From positions 930,001 to 994,000 of the forward strand of contig JAALGY010000008.1 in NCBI GenBank assembly GCA_032358165.1: a stretch of 64,000 nucleotides of DNA. Direction: 5' to 3'. The notes under the pieces are model-generated. The model was not told the DNA's origin and ran no database searches. It was given only the letters and a program-made list of their open reading frames with translations. Made by a program: the position numbers and the translations under genes. The first letter of the stretch is position 1; each line of letters opens with the position of its first letter. This document shows positions 10,846-22,547 of the stretch, in pieces. The stretch is from Diplosphaera chodatii (taxonomy: Eukaryota; Chlorophyta; Trebouxiophyceae; Prasiolales; Stichococcaceae).

Positions 10846-13305
10846 TCAGTGTCCTGTCCTAGCTCTCTTGGCGCCGCGGGCTGTGCCGGGCTGCTGGTGC
10901 ACATCAGCTGGCTCCTCAGGCTCCGAGCCACTGTCGCCCTCTGCCCCGCTGTCGGACTCCCCATCATCCCCCTCGTCTTCCGCCTCCTCCAGCCTGCCCA
11001 GCAGCTGCACGACCCAGCGCGATGCCTTTGATAGGATGGCCAGCTCGCCCTTTCGCACCTGCGCAGAAAGGAAAGTCATCGCTCCCTATCCTTGATATGG
11101 CGGCTTGAGTTCGGGTTCCTATGTTGTCCACAGAATGTGGATGTTTTGCATGTGCTGATGCTGCTGTGCAAGTGTCACCTGCGCAGCACACTGCACACGG
11201 TAGCTGCTGGAGGCGTCTGCTGATCGGGCGGCTGCTTCTGCGGGTGCGTATCGCTTGACGCGACTGGACAGCACAGCCAGCAGCACGCTGCACACATCAC
11301 TGCAGAAGTCTGGGTCGTCCTCAGCAGCGCCCTCCAGCATGTTCATGTCCAGCAAGCTGGGAAAAGCAGAGCTTTTGCTTCCGCTGCTGGCGGCTCCCTG
11401 CTGCGTTTGCAGGTACGCTGCAAAGTCGTCCCTGCCCATGAGCAGCACCTGCAGTGTAGCAGCTGCATCAACTGCAAATCACTTATGCGATTGGAGCACT
11501 GCACATGCACTGACAGATTTGCAGTCTCAAGGTGATTCAATGGTCGGATGTACCCACCATGACCGCAGTCAGCAGCTCTGGAGGTAGTACGGTGCCGGCA
11601 AGCAGCCGAAAGCCACTGCTCACTCGCGGCAGCACCCAAGCCTTTGCCATCTCAAATGCAGCAGCCGCACCGGGATCCGATGGCATGCCAGCATCTGCAT
11701 CCTCTTCCATGCGAGCATCTAGCTGATCCTGCACATCGCCATGTTCATGCAACTTCATGCACCTTGCATCATGCCTGGCAAAGATCATGTGCATGAAGCA
11801 TTGGAAACCGATGGGTGGTGGGCTGTCAGATGCAGGTGGCGGAGCAGCAGGAAGTTGGGAGCACCTGGCAAGCTTCAAGCAGCAGGGATGTGCTGACAGT
11901 TACATAGTTGTTGGGGTTGGCAACGCCAGACTCTACGAAGCCATATATCCGGAGCAGCTCGGCATCCGACAGGTTGCCATAGCAGTACAGAATCTGCTCG
12001 CCAGCTGCAATGTCCCTCTCTGTGGCATGCAAAGTCCCCCAGTCAGCATCTGCATCCTGTGTGTGTGACGGCCTCATCAGCTAAGCACAGACTTGCATGT
12101 GCAATACATTGGGGTGAGCAGTATGGTCAGGCTGACCTCCAAGGGAGGATGGGATCGGTCACCTGCTGTCAAGACGAAGGTGCCAGCACCAGGGCTATTC
12201 GCAGGCCGGAGGTTCACCGTGGCATTGCGTTTTGCTGCATCTGTGGAGTGGTTCGCCATGTCTATGCCCGCAAGAATGTACAGGTCTTCCTGTTCCTCTT
12301 CAGACTTCCCATCAGCTGCCCATGTGATCTGCACGGGCAGTGCGCATTCAGCGATGGTGGAGAAACGCGGTCTGCACCGCCACTTGTGCAGGACCCCGCA
12401 AGTGCCATGCGCCGCACCTTCTTCAGGTGAAACGCACGCGATTGCACCATCCCAGCTGCGTACAGAAAGTCGTCATATGACCTGCGATGAACGCAGTCAC
12501 AATCTGTACGCCATCATCTGGTGCAGTGCAAGCTCCTGTACGAATGAGCGATGGGTCGAAGGACATACGTGTTCGCTTCGGGCCACCACTGCCGATGCTG
12601 CGCCATGAGCGGCAGCAGCTGCTGCTGGAACACCTGCGGATAGCTTGCATCCGCCCCGCTGATCTCGGTTCCTGCAATGCAGATGGCGCACCCGATGCCG
12701 TTCATTGGTCGACTGACACATCTGAGAGAATGACTGTCGGCACAGAGACAGCGGTGCGGTCCTCAACCGCACGCTCATACCCTCAAGCGCAGCACGCTCT
12801 TCCGCTGCCCAGGCAAGCACGCAGTCGTGGCCATCAGGTAGCGCAGCCAGCCATGGCCGCAGCTGTGACGCCCCTTTGCGCGCCAGTTCCGCCATGAGCA
12901 GCAGGACCGTGCTGAGGAAGGGCCCAAGGGCAGCGGCCTCTGTGCGCAGCCATGTTGCTACCTCTGTGGCGCCGGCCTGGACGGCACACGGGTTCTGTCA
13001 ACAGGTGACATGACGTACACGGCCAGTGAACGTCTAACGGGCCGATGCAAGTGAAAGTGAAGATTGAAAGGCTGTCTGCTGCTGTGAAGGGGCACCTCAT
13101 GCTCAGCTGTCAGCGGGTCCGCCGCCACATGCAGGCAGCCTGCCGGTGGGACCGCAATCAACGCCTGGCCTTGTCGACACGCGTCTGATGCCCGAACGCC
13201 GCGTCCGCCATTGTCCACTGCGGCTGACAGCTGCACTCCGGCATTAACATTGCCGCCGATCGCCCTCAACCACGATGCCAAGTCGCTGGCATCCGTACTG
13301 GACAT
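10846..13305 (-). CDS. SET-domain protein lysine methyltransferase (LSMT/SETD3-like)
   Basis: About nine exons joined through family matches. The N-terminal exon (start 13305, alternative 13362) has the LSMT-type opening (LASWLRAIGGNV... GRGVRA). Then come a helical insert, LEGTEISGADAS, the DDFLYAAGMVQSRAF region, and the SET core with IDMANHS (the NHS motif of the SAM pocket) and GEQILYCYGNLSDAELLRIYGF (GEQ-x-YG and the YGF signature). Exons 11747-11549 and 11430-11170 form the C-terminal substrate-binding helical region, and the last exon (11069-10846) ends with a strongly acidic tail. The family methylates lysines (Rubisco large subunit, aldolases, ribosomal proteins) or actin histidine; the substrate here is unknown. 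It is head-to-head with COX5b. Confidence 0.85.
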
Positions 13306-13796
13306 CAGCCGAGCTGTACGCGGGAGCGTTTGAAGGTCCGTTTGATGAACGACTTGGATCAACGGAAGGGCAGCATCAGCCTGAACATGGCGACAACAAT
13401 GTGACTTCCGGGGGAGCTGTTGCGTTGCACACAGAAGAAGTCATCAGCTATGCCAGCAGCATCGCAGGTCGACTGATGCCCTCGCGGTACTGACAGCTTG
13501 GTATCAATAAGCGATAATATGCAGGGCAACTGTCACGAATGATCGGGCACTTGCATCAGGTACATGACATTGATTCAACTTTGGGCTGATAGCATCCGAT
13601 GCAAATAAGCACAGGCAAAGTACACGATCAGTAAACCTAGCACAGGGTCGCGCAGGCGTATTGTGACGCTTCCGCAGCTCGCTCTCGATCACAAGACGGC
13701 ATAGCGACTGACGGTGACATCGGGACCGAGGTGCATCGTCTGCAACAGCAGCGCTGCGGCACCGGGGCTGGAGGCGGGGCCCGCCCGGAGTTCGGG
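13306..13796. promoter_or_regulatory. Divergent promoter region SET gene / COX5b
   Basis: About 490 bases between two divergent start codons. No exon is seen. It includes an AT-richer patch near 13500-13640. No motif was identified. Confidence 0.35.
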
Positions 13797-14282
13797 ATGC
13801 GTGGACTCTGTAGGCTAGCAAGATTTGCCAGCCAGGCTGCTCGATCGGGTGTGGCAGCCGGCTTGCCTGCTGGCAGCGCTACAGAGGTGGCCGTTCAGCA
13901 GGCTGGCCCAGCAGCAGCCCTTGGGACACAGTGGCGCAGTCTGCAGACCAGCACACTGAGCTTTGCAACAGCAGCAGGCAGCTCCGATCTGACGACCGAG
14001 TATGAGCACGCGACGGGGCTTGAGAAGCAGGAGATTGAGGCTACGATGAAGGGCGTCGACCCGTGGCACGAGGACTGGTTAGATGCGCCCTTTGGCACTG
14101 CGGATAAGCCGGTCGAGGTGCCGTCAATGTTCGACCACCGGGTGGTAGGCGTTCCAGACCCCGACGACGACTCACTGGTCTGGTGGGGCATCATTGAGGA
14201 GGGTCAACCACCAAAGCAGATCATCGAGGAGGGGGAGTACTTTGTCCTGAAGCGGGTTGAGGGCGGAGAAGGAGGCCACTGA
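13797..14282 (+). CDS. COX5B: Cytochrome c oxidase subunit 5b, mitochondrial
   Basis: A single-exon gene of 161 residues; an in-frame ATG at 13731 is an alternative start. The first ~50 residues (MRGLCRLARFASQAARSG...) are Arg/Ala/Ser-rich, as in a mitochondrial presequence. The mature part matches COX5b: EHATGLEKQEIEA, then LDAPFGTADKPVEVPSMFD, then HRVVGVPDPDDDSLVWWG. This nuclear-encoded subunit sits on the matrix side of complex IV. Plant and animal members carry zinc-binding cysteines (VGCPG and CPVC); here both sites are changed (VGVPD; PKQIIEEG) and no Cys remains in that region. The protein ends in a Gly/Glu-rich tail with a final His. Confidence 0.88.
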   Translation: MRGLCRLARFASQAARSGVAAGLPAGSATEVAVQQAGPAAALGTQWRSLQTSTLSFATAAGSSDLTTEYEHATGLEKQEIEATMKGVDPWHEDWLDAPFGTADKPVEVPSMFDHRVVGVPDPDDDSLVWWGIIEEGQPPKQIIEEGEYFVLKRVEGGEGGH

Positions 14283-14753
14283 TCTTGTCTCGCTGCCAGC
14301 AGTCACCAGGATATGGGGGTATGCAACCACGCCGGGCTTCATATGTCCTCAGGCCTGGCGCAGGCGTGCGGCAACCTCGGTGTTCTCACTCAGTCGGCTG
14401 GATGGCACAGTTTTAGTTTGCAGCAGGATGCTCCACTGAGTTTGCATCACTGCTAGAGCTCGATAAATGTCCACATACAGCTTTACGGGCATGCTGCCAG
14501 GCAGCACGGTGAAGCACAAGGTGCTAGAGAGGCAAAGCATCAGTGAAATCAAAGCACGTTGCTGTCCGAACGATGAAAGCAGCAAATGGAATCCAGTGCC
14601 TCAACTCCACTGTTTGCACACCTCATTGCCAACCAAGCAAACGGGCAATAACCCATCACATCGGGTGCAACACTCTCTCAGCAAAACCATCAGTCGTAAT
14701 ATACAGAACAGCATTGTTGGAACAGGAGATGCCTGCATGTTGTTCGCAGAGGC
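14283..14753. other. Convergent intergenic region
   Basis: About 470 bases between the stops of COX5b (+) and the YjbQ-family gene (-). It holds both 3' UTRs. No gene is seen. Confidence 0.45.
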
Positions 14754-16203
14754 TCAGCGATGCTGCACATACTTCTGACCGTCCGCCCGACATCGCCCCT
14801 GAAGTGTGACCACCATGCTGCGGCTGCCGCCATGGTTCCGTGCTTCAACAAGATAGATGCTGCAGAACAAGCACACAGGATGTGCGTCATGCTGTGACTG
14901 TCGTTGTGCTTGGCGCAGAGCTCGCCACACAGCATCCCATGACTGCAGGCGTAGCACTCACCCCTGCCATGTGCCGAGGGCAAGCCTGCCCCTGCTGATG
15001 GGGATGGTCAGCGATGGCCCCATCAGCGAGCTCTTGACATGCGCTGGCATGTCATCGTAGCTGCAGGGGCACATGAGGCGCATCTTGGCAACTGCGTGGC
15101 TGTGAATGCAGACGCTGACATGCAACGTCAGTAGCAATGGGGTGCAAGCGCGCATCTGATGCCTCACCCTTCATCTAGATGCCTGTAGTGGTTGCCCTGC
15201 ATCAACATGCATGTTCAGGACTGTTGCTAAGGTGACCCTCGCGATAAGGTGGGTGCTTGCTCGCACGTTGGCCAATCAGTGAGCCCTGCTGCAAACTTTT
15301 GAGCAAGTGCCAACTGGCCAGCCAGACGCGGGACTCACCTCGGGTGCTAACTTCTCCAGCGCATCATTGAGGTCCAATGGCACGTCAGGACTCGCTGCAG
15401 CAGCAAGGGGCCATGCTGTCTTAGCAACAGGCTTAATATAGCTCCACCAGCATGCTTACGAGGAGTTCAACTTTGACGTACCATTCTCATTGATGGTCAA
15501 CCCAGCGGAAGTGTGCAGGATAAATATCGAGGCAAGTCCCACCTGTATGGCAGCCATCTGCATCTTAAGCATGGCGAGGGTGTGAACGTCGATACACCAT
15601 GAAACTTGCACACATACTAGCAACTTGTGCCCTGCGGCTGCTGACGACGCACCTCAAACTCGCTGATTTCTGGGACTTGGCTGACAATATCATGCGTCAC
15701 CACATGACACCCGCGCCTCTTGCCTACACACGGCCAGGAAAGACTCTGCTTGGCATCTCCAGGGTAAAACTGCTGCACGCGACCAGGTGCACACAGCATG
15801 TCGCGCAGCGCGCACTTACCAGGCAATGTAACCGTCTTCTGCACCCAGTCGACTGCGGAGCCAGAAGGCGCATCTGCTGGTGAACTGACTGTGGTTTCAG
15901 GCACGCATCCACAGTCAGCTTCCAGCCAATTTGCCGGACCAGCTTCATGCGGAGTATGGTCAAGGCACCCTGCCGGCCTTGTCGGTATACGTTCTGGAGT
16001 TCAAGGCCAACTGAACTCGACAGATGCGACATACCTGCACTGCCGACAATCTGCTGCGCCCTCGACCGCTGCCGGCTTCCGACGTTTTGCCGGTGGAGGG
16101 ACCTGTGCATTTGTGGGAGCAAACAGCCCCGCCTTTGCATGTTGGGGGCGGCTGGGCAGCCATGCTGGTGCCGGCGGACGGTGGCTGGCAGCGCCGCCGC
16201 CAT
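14754..16203 (-). CDS. YjbQ/UPF0047-family protein with N-terminal extension
   Basis: Eight exons were traced and all phases agree: 16203-16035, 15888-15820, 15723-15653, 15542-15482, 15394-15339, 15196-15168, 15060-14962 and 14859-14754. Together they encode 219 residues. The family signature is complete: [56 protein letters not shown], then [20 protein letters not shown] and VVTLQG. Bacterial YjbQ proteins are about 140 residues and have been linked to thiamine-phosphate synthase activity in E. coli; the true cellular role is not settled. The first ~56 residues ([15 protein letters not shown]...) are Arg/Gln-rich without acidic residues, suggesting organelle import. Exon 6 is only 29 bases but supplies conserved residues. 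Confidence 0.93.
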
Positions 16204-16452
16204 GATGATAACTGAAGGTATTGGGAAGCAGCGAACCTGACCGCAATGGATGATGCTGCACTCGGGTTCTATAGCACGAGATCACGGCGATCAATGGCTA
16301 TTCAATGTGTTTGCTGCTGTGCACTCTGCATTGGCTTCTTGCCAGATTCAAGGGAACTATGCAATTGCGGGGAAAGTTCTTGGACGGTCCGCAACATGCA
16401 TGTGGAGGACGAGTGTGTGCCTGCAGAGTAGGCAGCTGAGCGCCGGCATGAT

Positions 16453-18322
16453 GTGACACGCACGTTCACGCAATTCCAGTTGATTTACATTTGTGGTGTT
16501 CTTCGCGCCTTGCCTACGAGGTTCCAATACACCCACCTCTCCGAGCAACCGGTACCATCAGCAGTACTCGCCCGCCGATCACCGTCGCTTCAGCCTGAAG
16601 GCACTGACAGTAGGCGCACTGCCGTGCAGAGCAATGCGAGAGCAGCTGCAGGTCAACCTACAGCACTCTCCCCCTTGAGCAGACCAAGCAGGACTGATGC
16701 CACAGCGCAGAGTGGGCGGCCAAAGCGCAGTGTGGCTGCCCTGCCGCAGGTTAGCACTTATCAGTGCCAGAACGAAGCAGATAGTTTATGCGACATCCCG
16801 CTGCTCCTGGGGGTTATGTCTGGTAGCTTGGCACGTTTCAGGTTGTGCCAGGTCGCTCAGCAAGGCAGCGCACATACCAACAGCCTACTTCTCGACCGCC
16901 GCCTGTGCACGTGGCATTTGGCAGCTCAGCACGGTACATGAAGCCAAAGCCACCCGCAGCAGCTCCACTTGCATAGCCTAGACCTGACGTCAGAGCAGAC
17001 ATGAAGAAGGTAGCAGTCTGCAGTTCTGTCCGCACATGTGCATGCTGATGAGTGCAACAGGTCAGTGAAAGTTGCAGTCACCAACCCACTATGCGCTTGC
17101 ATTCGTTTTATCAGGGATCATCCCGAAAGGGAGTCAGACTGCAGACACTGTCCATGCTAGTACCCGTGGCCCCAGCCACAGCGGCTGCTGCTGTGCAGAC
17201 GGCACAAGTACCCCTTGCGCATTGCCCTGATGTGGCGCTGCATGGCACCGCAGGCGGGTACAGCAATGTGCGGCGGCAAAGCAGTTTGCATGCGCTGCTG
17301 TGCTTCTGAAGGGTGACAGACCAACGGGCACAAAAGTGAAGCACATGAACTGTGCAGATGCGGCAGCCGCGACGGGCCCTTCCATGCACTACGTCAACGA
17401 CTGGCTGAAGCGCTGCAGCATGGCTTCGGACCCAGCTCAGGCAGCAGCAGTGGCGGGGCATGTACCTCCTGTGGCAACGGCACACTGCCATGGTCATTGC
17501 ACGACGCTGCGGTCCTGGCAGCCTGTGACACCGTCGACAAGGCAGCAGGAGCTGATCTGCCTGCAGGTGCGCTGCAGCTTGTCACTGCATCGGGGCTGGC
17601 TGAGCCGACAGCCCAGGCAGCGGGCCAGTCGCCCAGTGCCCCTGTGCAGCTGCAAGCACTGCATATCTCACATGGTCCAGCAGCCACGAAAGTGCAGGGC
17701 GACCGGAGCCCCGCAGAGTGGCTTGCAATTGAGGTTGCCTCCCGAAAGGCGCAGTATACGAGGCGCTGTACAAGTGGATGTGTGCGGAACCTGGCTGGGT
17801 TTGTGCATGCTCGACAAACATTTTGACTTTGCCTGGACGGGGGTACGTTTGTCAGCAGTTTCTGACAGTACACAGCACCAGCATGGACCCAGACCGGCCA
17901 GCGTGCATACCCCAAGTGGCGGCTTGTGACAACCAGCTGGTGCCCCAAGCTCAAGGTCAGCAACTCCACCTCATTTGCACGCAGTGCCATATCGATGCAC
18001 CTGCTCTTGGCTTCGTGCTTGTGCAAGTTTATACGAAGTTGGGCATCGATGCCTTTGAGCTACGCGAGAGTTCGCCCCGCATGTGCCACACTCAGGCGTT
18101 ACCGAAGACGAGCGGCCAACAGCTGCTATGCCAGTCCATCGCCATGCGCTGTGGCGGCAGGACCGCGACTGGAGCAACCCCAGCAGCAGCGGGTCCAGCA
18201 GTGGGATGGGCTCGTCAGAGAGTGGTGGCGCCAGCCTGCAATCTGCCAGCTTTGCGCCGTCACTCGCCAGCACAGCCACACCCGCTGGCAGCAGCGCGCT
18301 GGGCCGGAGCGTGCGCACATAG
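16453..18322 (+). CDS. Unidentified spliced gene
   Basis: Coding character is visible in several plus-strand pieces, but the joins are not resolved. One piece near 17310-17450 reads MHYVNDWLKRCSM; another near 17500-17800 contains SPAEWLAIEVASRK followed in another frame by VYEALYKWMCAEP. The last exon (about 18070-18322) is Ser/Gly-rich and ends SSALGRSVRT. No family was recognised. The opposite strand is also open for long parts (17394-18026), so strand assignment is tentative. The first Met used here is only the start of a long plus-strand frame. Confidence 0.3.
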
Positions 18323-18907
18323 TTGCAAGCTGTCGATCTGAGTTTTGGCGCCGGCTGCTATGACGGGTGGGTGGGTGGTGGCGTGCATCTATCGTGCTAT
18401 GGCAGCAAAGTCGTGCCAGCAATGTCAGGACAAACCACCGTGTCCAAATAGTACATGTAGTACAGGAAGAAGATACTTCATGGTGTGGTAGGTTAAAACG
18501 TGTGGGAGAGAGACATGCCAGGACTGCCAGATGTAACGCCAACTTACAACACCATACGAAGCTCAATCAAGATGTGGACCGTCCATAAAAGCCAAATCAA
18601 AACTAATAATTGATGAATACAAGGCCGTCTGCCAAAGGCAGAGAGGCGGCATCAGCAGCAGCAGTCCGAAGGGCCAGTGCGAAGCAGCACAGCAGCGTGG
18701 TCAAGCATGCTGTGTATGCTTCGCACACAGCAACCACAAAGTTGCTGGGTGATCTGAGTAATTTGCCGAGAAGGCACCTAGCAGACGGCGTGTCTCCCGA
18801 GTGGGAGGCAGCAGAGGGGCGCCTCTCACCAGACTGAAGCTGACCGTAGTACTGATTCCCCCAACTATCTAGTTCTTCGCCGACTGGATTTACTGATAGT
18901 ACCCTCA
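18323..18907. other. Convergent intergenic region
   Basis: Lies between the end of the unidentified plus-strand gene and the stop of the protease gene. No exon is recognised; presumably 3' UTRs. Confidence 0.4.
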
Positions 18908-21349
18908 TCACTTGCCGCTGGGGCCAGCAGCAGCTGGGCCACTGACATCATTCAGCGTTTTCACGGTGGCGCCAATGCCGGCAAACTCGCCATCCTCTTG
19001 CATCCAACCCAGGATGGTGGAGAACACAAAGTCGTCGATGCGCAGTGCCCAGTTGATGCCGCCGCCCTGACCCCCAGTCAGCACGGCACGCACCTGCCCA
19101 CAGCAAGGCAAGCACCATGTCAGCCGTTCACTTTTGCTGTGCCTGATCATATCGCACACGGTGAGTTATGCTAGCGTGTGAATGGCTGTGCGTGATGACC
19201 TCAACACCATGACAAGGCAGCGAGCGGAGTACAAGAGGACTGGGTGCTCACGTTGTTGTCAGCAGTCCACATGGATGAGCCAGATTGGCCGTGGGTGGAG
19301 TCGCAGGTGTGCTCCACCACATGGTTGGTGGCGTCGTCATTGTGGAACATCGTGTGTGGGCACGTCGTCGACCACATAGTGTCCAAGGGCTTGTCGTCGG
19401 GGAAGCCTGTCATGAGGAAGTGCACTTGAAGTCAGAAGCAAACCACAAGATTCGCTCCTCTTTCGGGGCTGCCGCGGCCTGCCACATGCATGGCTCGGCA
19501 TGATGGTCCACACATGTGACGAATGCCGTTGTGGGCCTGCTATTGCTTGCATCTGGAGGTATGCAGGACACAACAGCATGTCCCTCACCCGCGGTGGTGA
19601 TGTCAACGGCCTCGTCGGCGGCAGTGCTGTAGGTGAGGCCCATCCAGCCGGTCTTCTTGCCCACCGGCTCTGCTAGGGTGATGACTGCGAAGTCGGTGTT
19701 GGCGGCAGTGTCGGTGTACGAGGTCTGGGTCTGGAACTGCTCCAGCAGCCGGATCTGCACAGCGTCACATGCAAGTGTCACACGCAGTCTGAGCAGCGCC
19801 CCGGTCGCGTCGTGTGGGATTGAGAATGCCCGTAAAATGAAGAAGAAAGTCCAGCACGTGAAGATGCATTACCACTTACGAACCACACGGTAGGGTGGTA
19901 TGTTCGTGCGCACCGCAGAGTAGGCGACATTGCCAAAGGGTGTGGCAGCGCCATTGCGGCCAGCGGCAAAGGTGATGTCGGTCTTGGCGGCGTGCGTTGT
20001 GTCCACCTCCCACACGCAGTGCGCAGCCGTCAGCACGTGGCGCGGGCTGATCATTGCGCCGGTGCACCAGCCGCTGCCCGGGTTGGCAGAGCCGGGGGTG
20101 GGCGCCGAGTCCGCCGTCAGCATGCCTGCAGGTGTTGACAGGTGGTAATTTCATGGCCATGCCCTGGGATGCACTGCATGGCGCCTGGCACGGTGAACCC
20201 CTTTGCCGACCAGCCCTGACGGCGATTGTAATCTGCACAGGGCGGTGCTCGACCGCATGCAGCAGCGGAGCGCACCGACTGCGGTGTATGGGAACTTGCG
20301 AGAGGTGGCGGCGGGCACCGCAACGCGCGTGTCGGCGCCCACGCAGCCGTCGCACGCGTCCTGCTGGGAGCTGAGGCTGCCCATCTGCGTGGTGGTGGCG
20401 GCGGCAAAGTCCTCCGCGCGGCGGGGCTGCAGCGCCGCGGAGGCGGCGTCCAGGTCCAGGCCGGCGGGGCCGAACCACTGGAAGCTCTTCGTGAACGTGC
20501 TGCCGTCGGGCCGCACCATGACCGTCTTGTGCTCACCCTGCACAGTACACTGCTTATGTAAGGCAGGGTCGTGGTCTGAACATGTTGAACAGACAAGCGA
20601 AGGGGCCAATGATGCCATGTCATATGCGGTGTCTGTTGACTCACAGTGCAGCCGTGCATGAGTGATTGGAGCTGGAGGTCAAGTCCAGACCTTCGTGGCT
20701 GCGGGCCTGAAGGTGCGTGACGAGATACTGGCGGCCACGGCGGCAATGGCAGCGGCATGGCGCTGTGCGGCAGAGGCGGCGGCCAGGCGGTGGTAGCCGT
20801 TCGTCAGCGGCTCGGTGGCGGCGAACGTCGATGCGCGGGAATTTGACAGGTCGACGGAGGCGAGGGAGGTGGCCAGGGTGCGCAGCTGGGTCTCCAGGGC
20901 GGCGAGCTGCGCCTGGAGCGTGGAGGAGGTGCGGCTCAGCAGCGACACGCGTGGCGCGTGCTGTGACGATGCCAAGGGCCTGCGCAGGAGTATAAATTTG
21001 GAACAAATATTTATGTGATAACGCTGCAGAAGTGTGCTGGAAGAGAAGGCGCAGTGCCGCACGTCGGACTGCGAAGTGATGACGACATTGCGAGGTACAT
21101 ACGTCAAAAGCTGACAATGGCCATGTTGCAGCCCAGAAGCATCGAAAACAATGCTGGAGGAGTTAAGGTAAGTCAGAATGAGCTCAGGATGTCAGCGCAG
21201 GCTCAATATTGCGCATGCGACGCAATGCACCACAGGCGTGAGCAAAACACCATGGCAGCAGGTGCAGTTGCGCACCTCGCAGCGCAGCCGCCGATCAGCA
21301 TCGCCAATGTCGCGATGGCTGCAATCTGCCGCGCTGAAGTGGCCGTCAT
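18908..21349 (-). CDS. Secreted trypsin-like/V8-type serine protease
   Basis: About seven exons. Exon 1 begins near 21349 with a signal peptide (MTATSARQIAAIATLAMLIG), alternative start 21388. The next exon (about 20980-20685) is Ala/Leu/Ser-rich with a heptad-like stretch, TLQAQLAALETQLRTLATSL. After a linker containing FAAATTTQMGSLSSQQ comes the peptidase. The triad is visible: His in MISPRHVLTAAHC, Asp in AANTDFAVITLAEPV, Ser in HGQSGSSMW. The piece GFPDDKPLDTMWSTTC resembles the GYP-x-D-K loop of glutamyl endopeptidase-like (V8/S1B) and related eukaryotic proteases. An S1-fold endopeptidase acting in the secretory pathway or outside the cell is expected; specificity is not known. The stop is at 18908. 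The exact join of exons 1 and 2 is uncertain. Confidence 0.82.
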
Positions 21350-22547
21350 GGTCTGCGATGCGAAGTGCTTGAAGTCTGCAGGGTGCACTGCTAGCGAGCT
21401 GGCGAGGCGTGCCGGCCGTGCGGGTCAAGAAAAGCGTTCGTTACAGCCGAAGCACGGGATACAATGGCACCAAAAACGTCTTGTCAGACTTTTCGTACAA
21501 GCTGAGGGAGTATGAGTGGTGCTAGAGGGAGCGGTGCGTGAAGTCGGGTTGTGACGGTGTGGCTGGAGTCAGCCCCTTAAGAAGCGCGGACGTCGCGCAT
21601 CCGTAACCGTTGTACATCGTAGGCCACGCGCGTAACGCAGTAACAAATGCCGTGAGTTGTCGGGCGGGCAGGCTGCAAGGACGCGGTCGGTAGAATAACA
21701 CGCTAACATGCATGATGGGCACACGTGCTGGCAAGGACAGACAGAGGACGTTTTGCAGGACGCACAGTCAAAAGTGAGACCCCTGGTCAGGGTACCACGT
21801 ATAGTACTATGGCTTTTGCGCTTTGATGGCATGCGCACGTATCTCACGGCGTCCTCCGACGAAGGTCGGCGCATTGTCCATCCGCGCGCATGCATTGTTG
21901 CGCATGCTGCATGCAGCAGATATGGATGTGTACACCGCCCCACGGGATATTGACTGCACGTCATCCCGTCCCATAACCTTGCGCTGTCACAGCGCATCAT
22001 GTCGCAGAGCTATGCTGGCTTCAGCCCCTCGCACAACACGACAAACTGTAGGGTTTGGCGCTGCGCCATGCGTGCGTGCACGCCTGGTGAGCAGATCGGG
22101 CGCTGTGATTGCGACATCTGAATTATCGCAGGCCACGCGCACAACACTGGTCCTTACACTTGATGCGCCTCGTTCTGAAGCGGCGCATGACTGACGCAGA
22201 ACATGTTGATCGATGTGAACAGCCGCGAAACCAAAACTTGCACGATTCGCCCCACTGACACATCGGCCATGCTGCGTGGTAGGTGCCCATGGCTTCACCG
22301 CTGGCCTGCTAGCAAGTATGGTGCATGGTGGCACAGCATCGTGCTGATCCCGTCGTCGAGGCAAAACCCATCTGGAAGCACAGCATGTGTGTGAGCAACG
22401 GATCCCTGAACGCAAAGGTGTGCATACTACATACAGTTGCACGCGCACAGTCTCAGGGCACTGCACCTGCTGGGTTCACCAGGACCGACGCCTCATGGGT
22501 AGCTGTGGTGTGTGACAAGTACCATGGGTGGCGGTGAACCAGGCGCT
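21350..22547. other. Long intergenic region, no gene seen
   Basis: About 1.2 kb between the protease start and the TRAPPC2L stop, both minus-strand genes. Open frames here (for example 21569-22000, minus) are Cys/Arg-rich and look non-coding. It should hold the protease promoter. Confidence 0.4.

Noticed and set aside
17394..18026. Long minus-strand frame as an alternative gene
   Set aside because: No family match and composition resembles the reverse of plus-strand coding pieces; left undecided, the plus strand is slightly favoured by the Ser-rich terminal exon.
21569..22000. 143-residue minus-strand frame in the gap between protease and TRAPPC2L
   Set aside because: Cys/Arg-rich composition, no family resemblance, no splice support.
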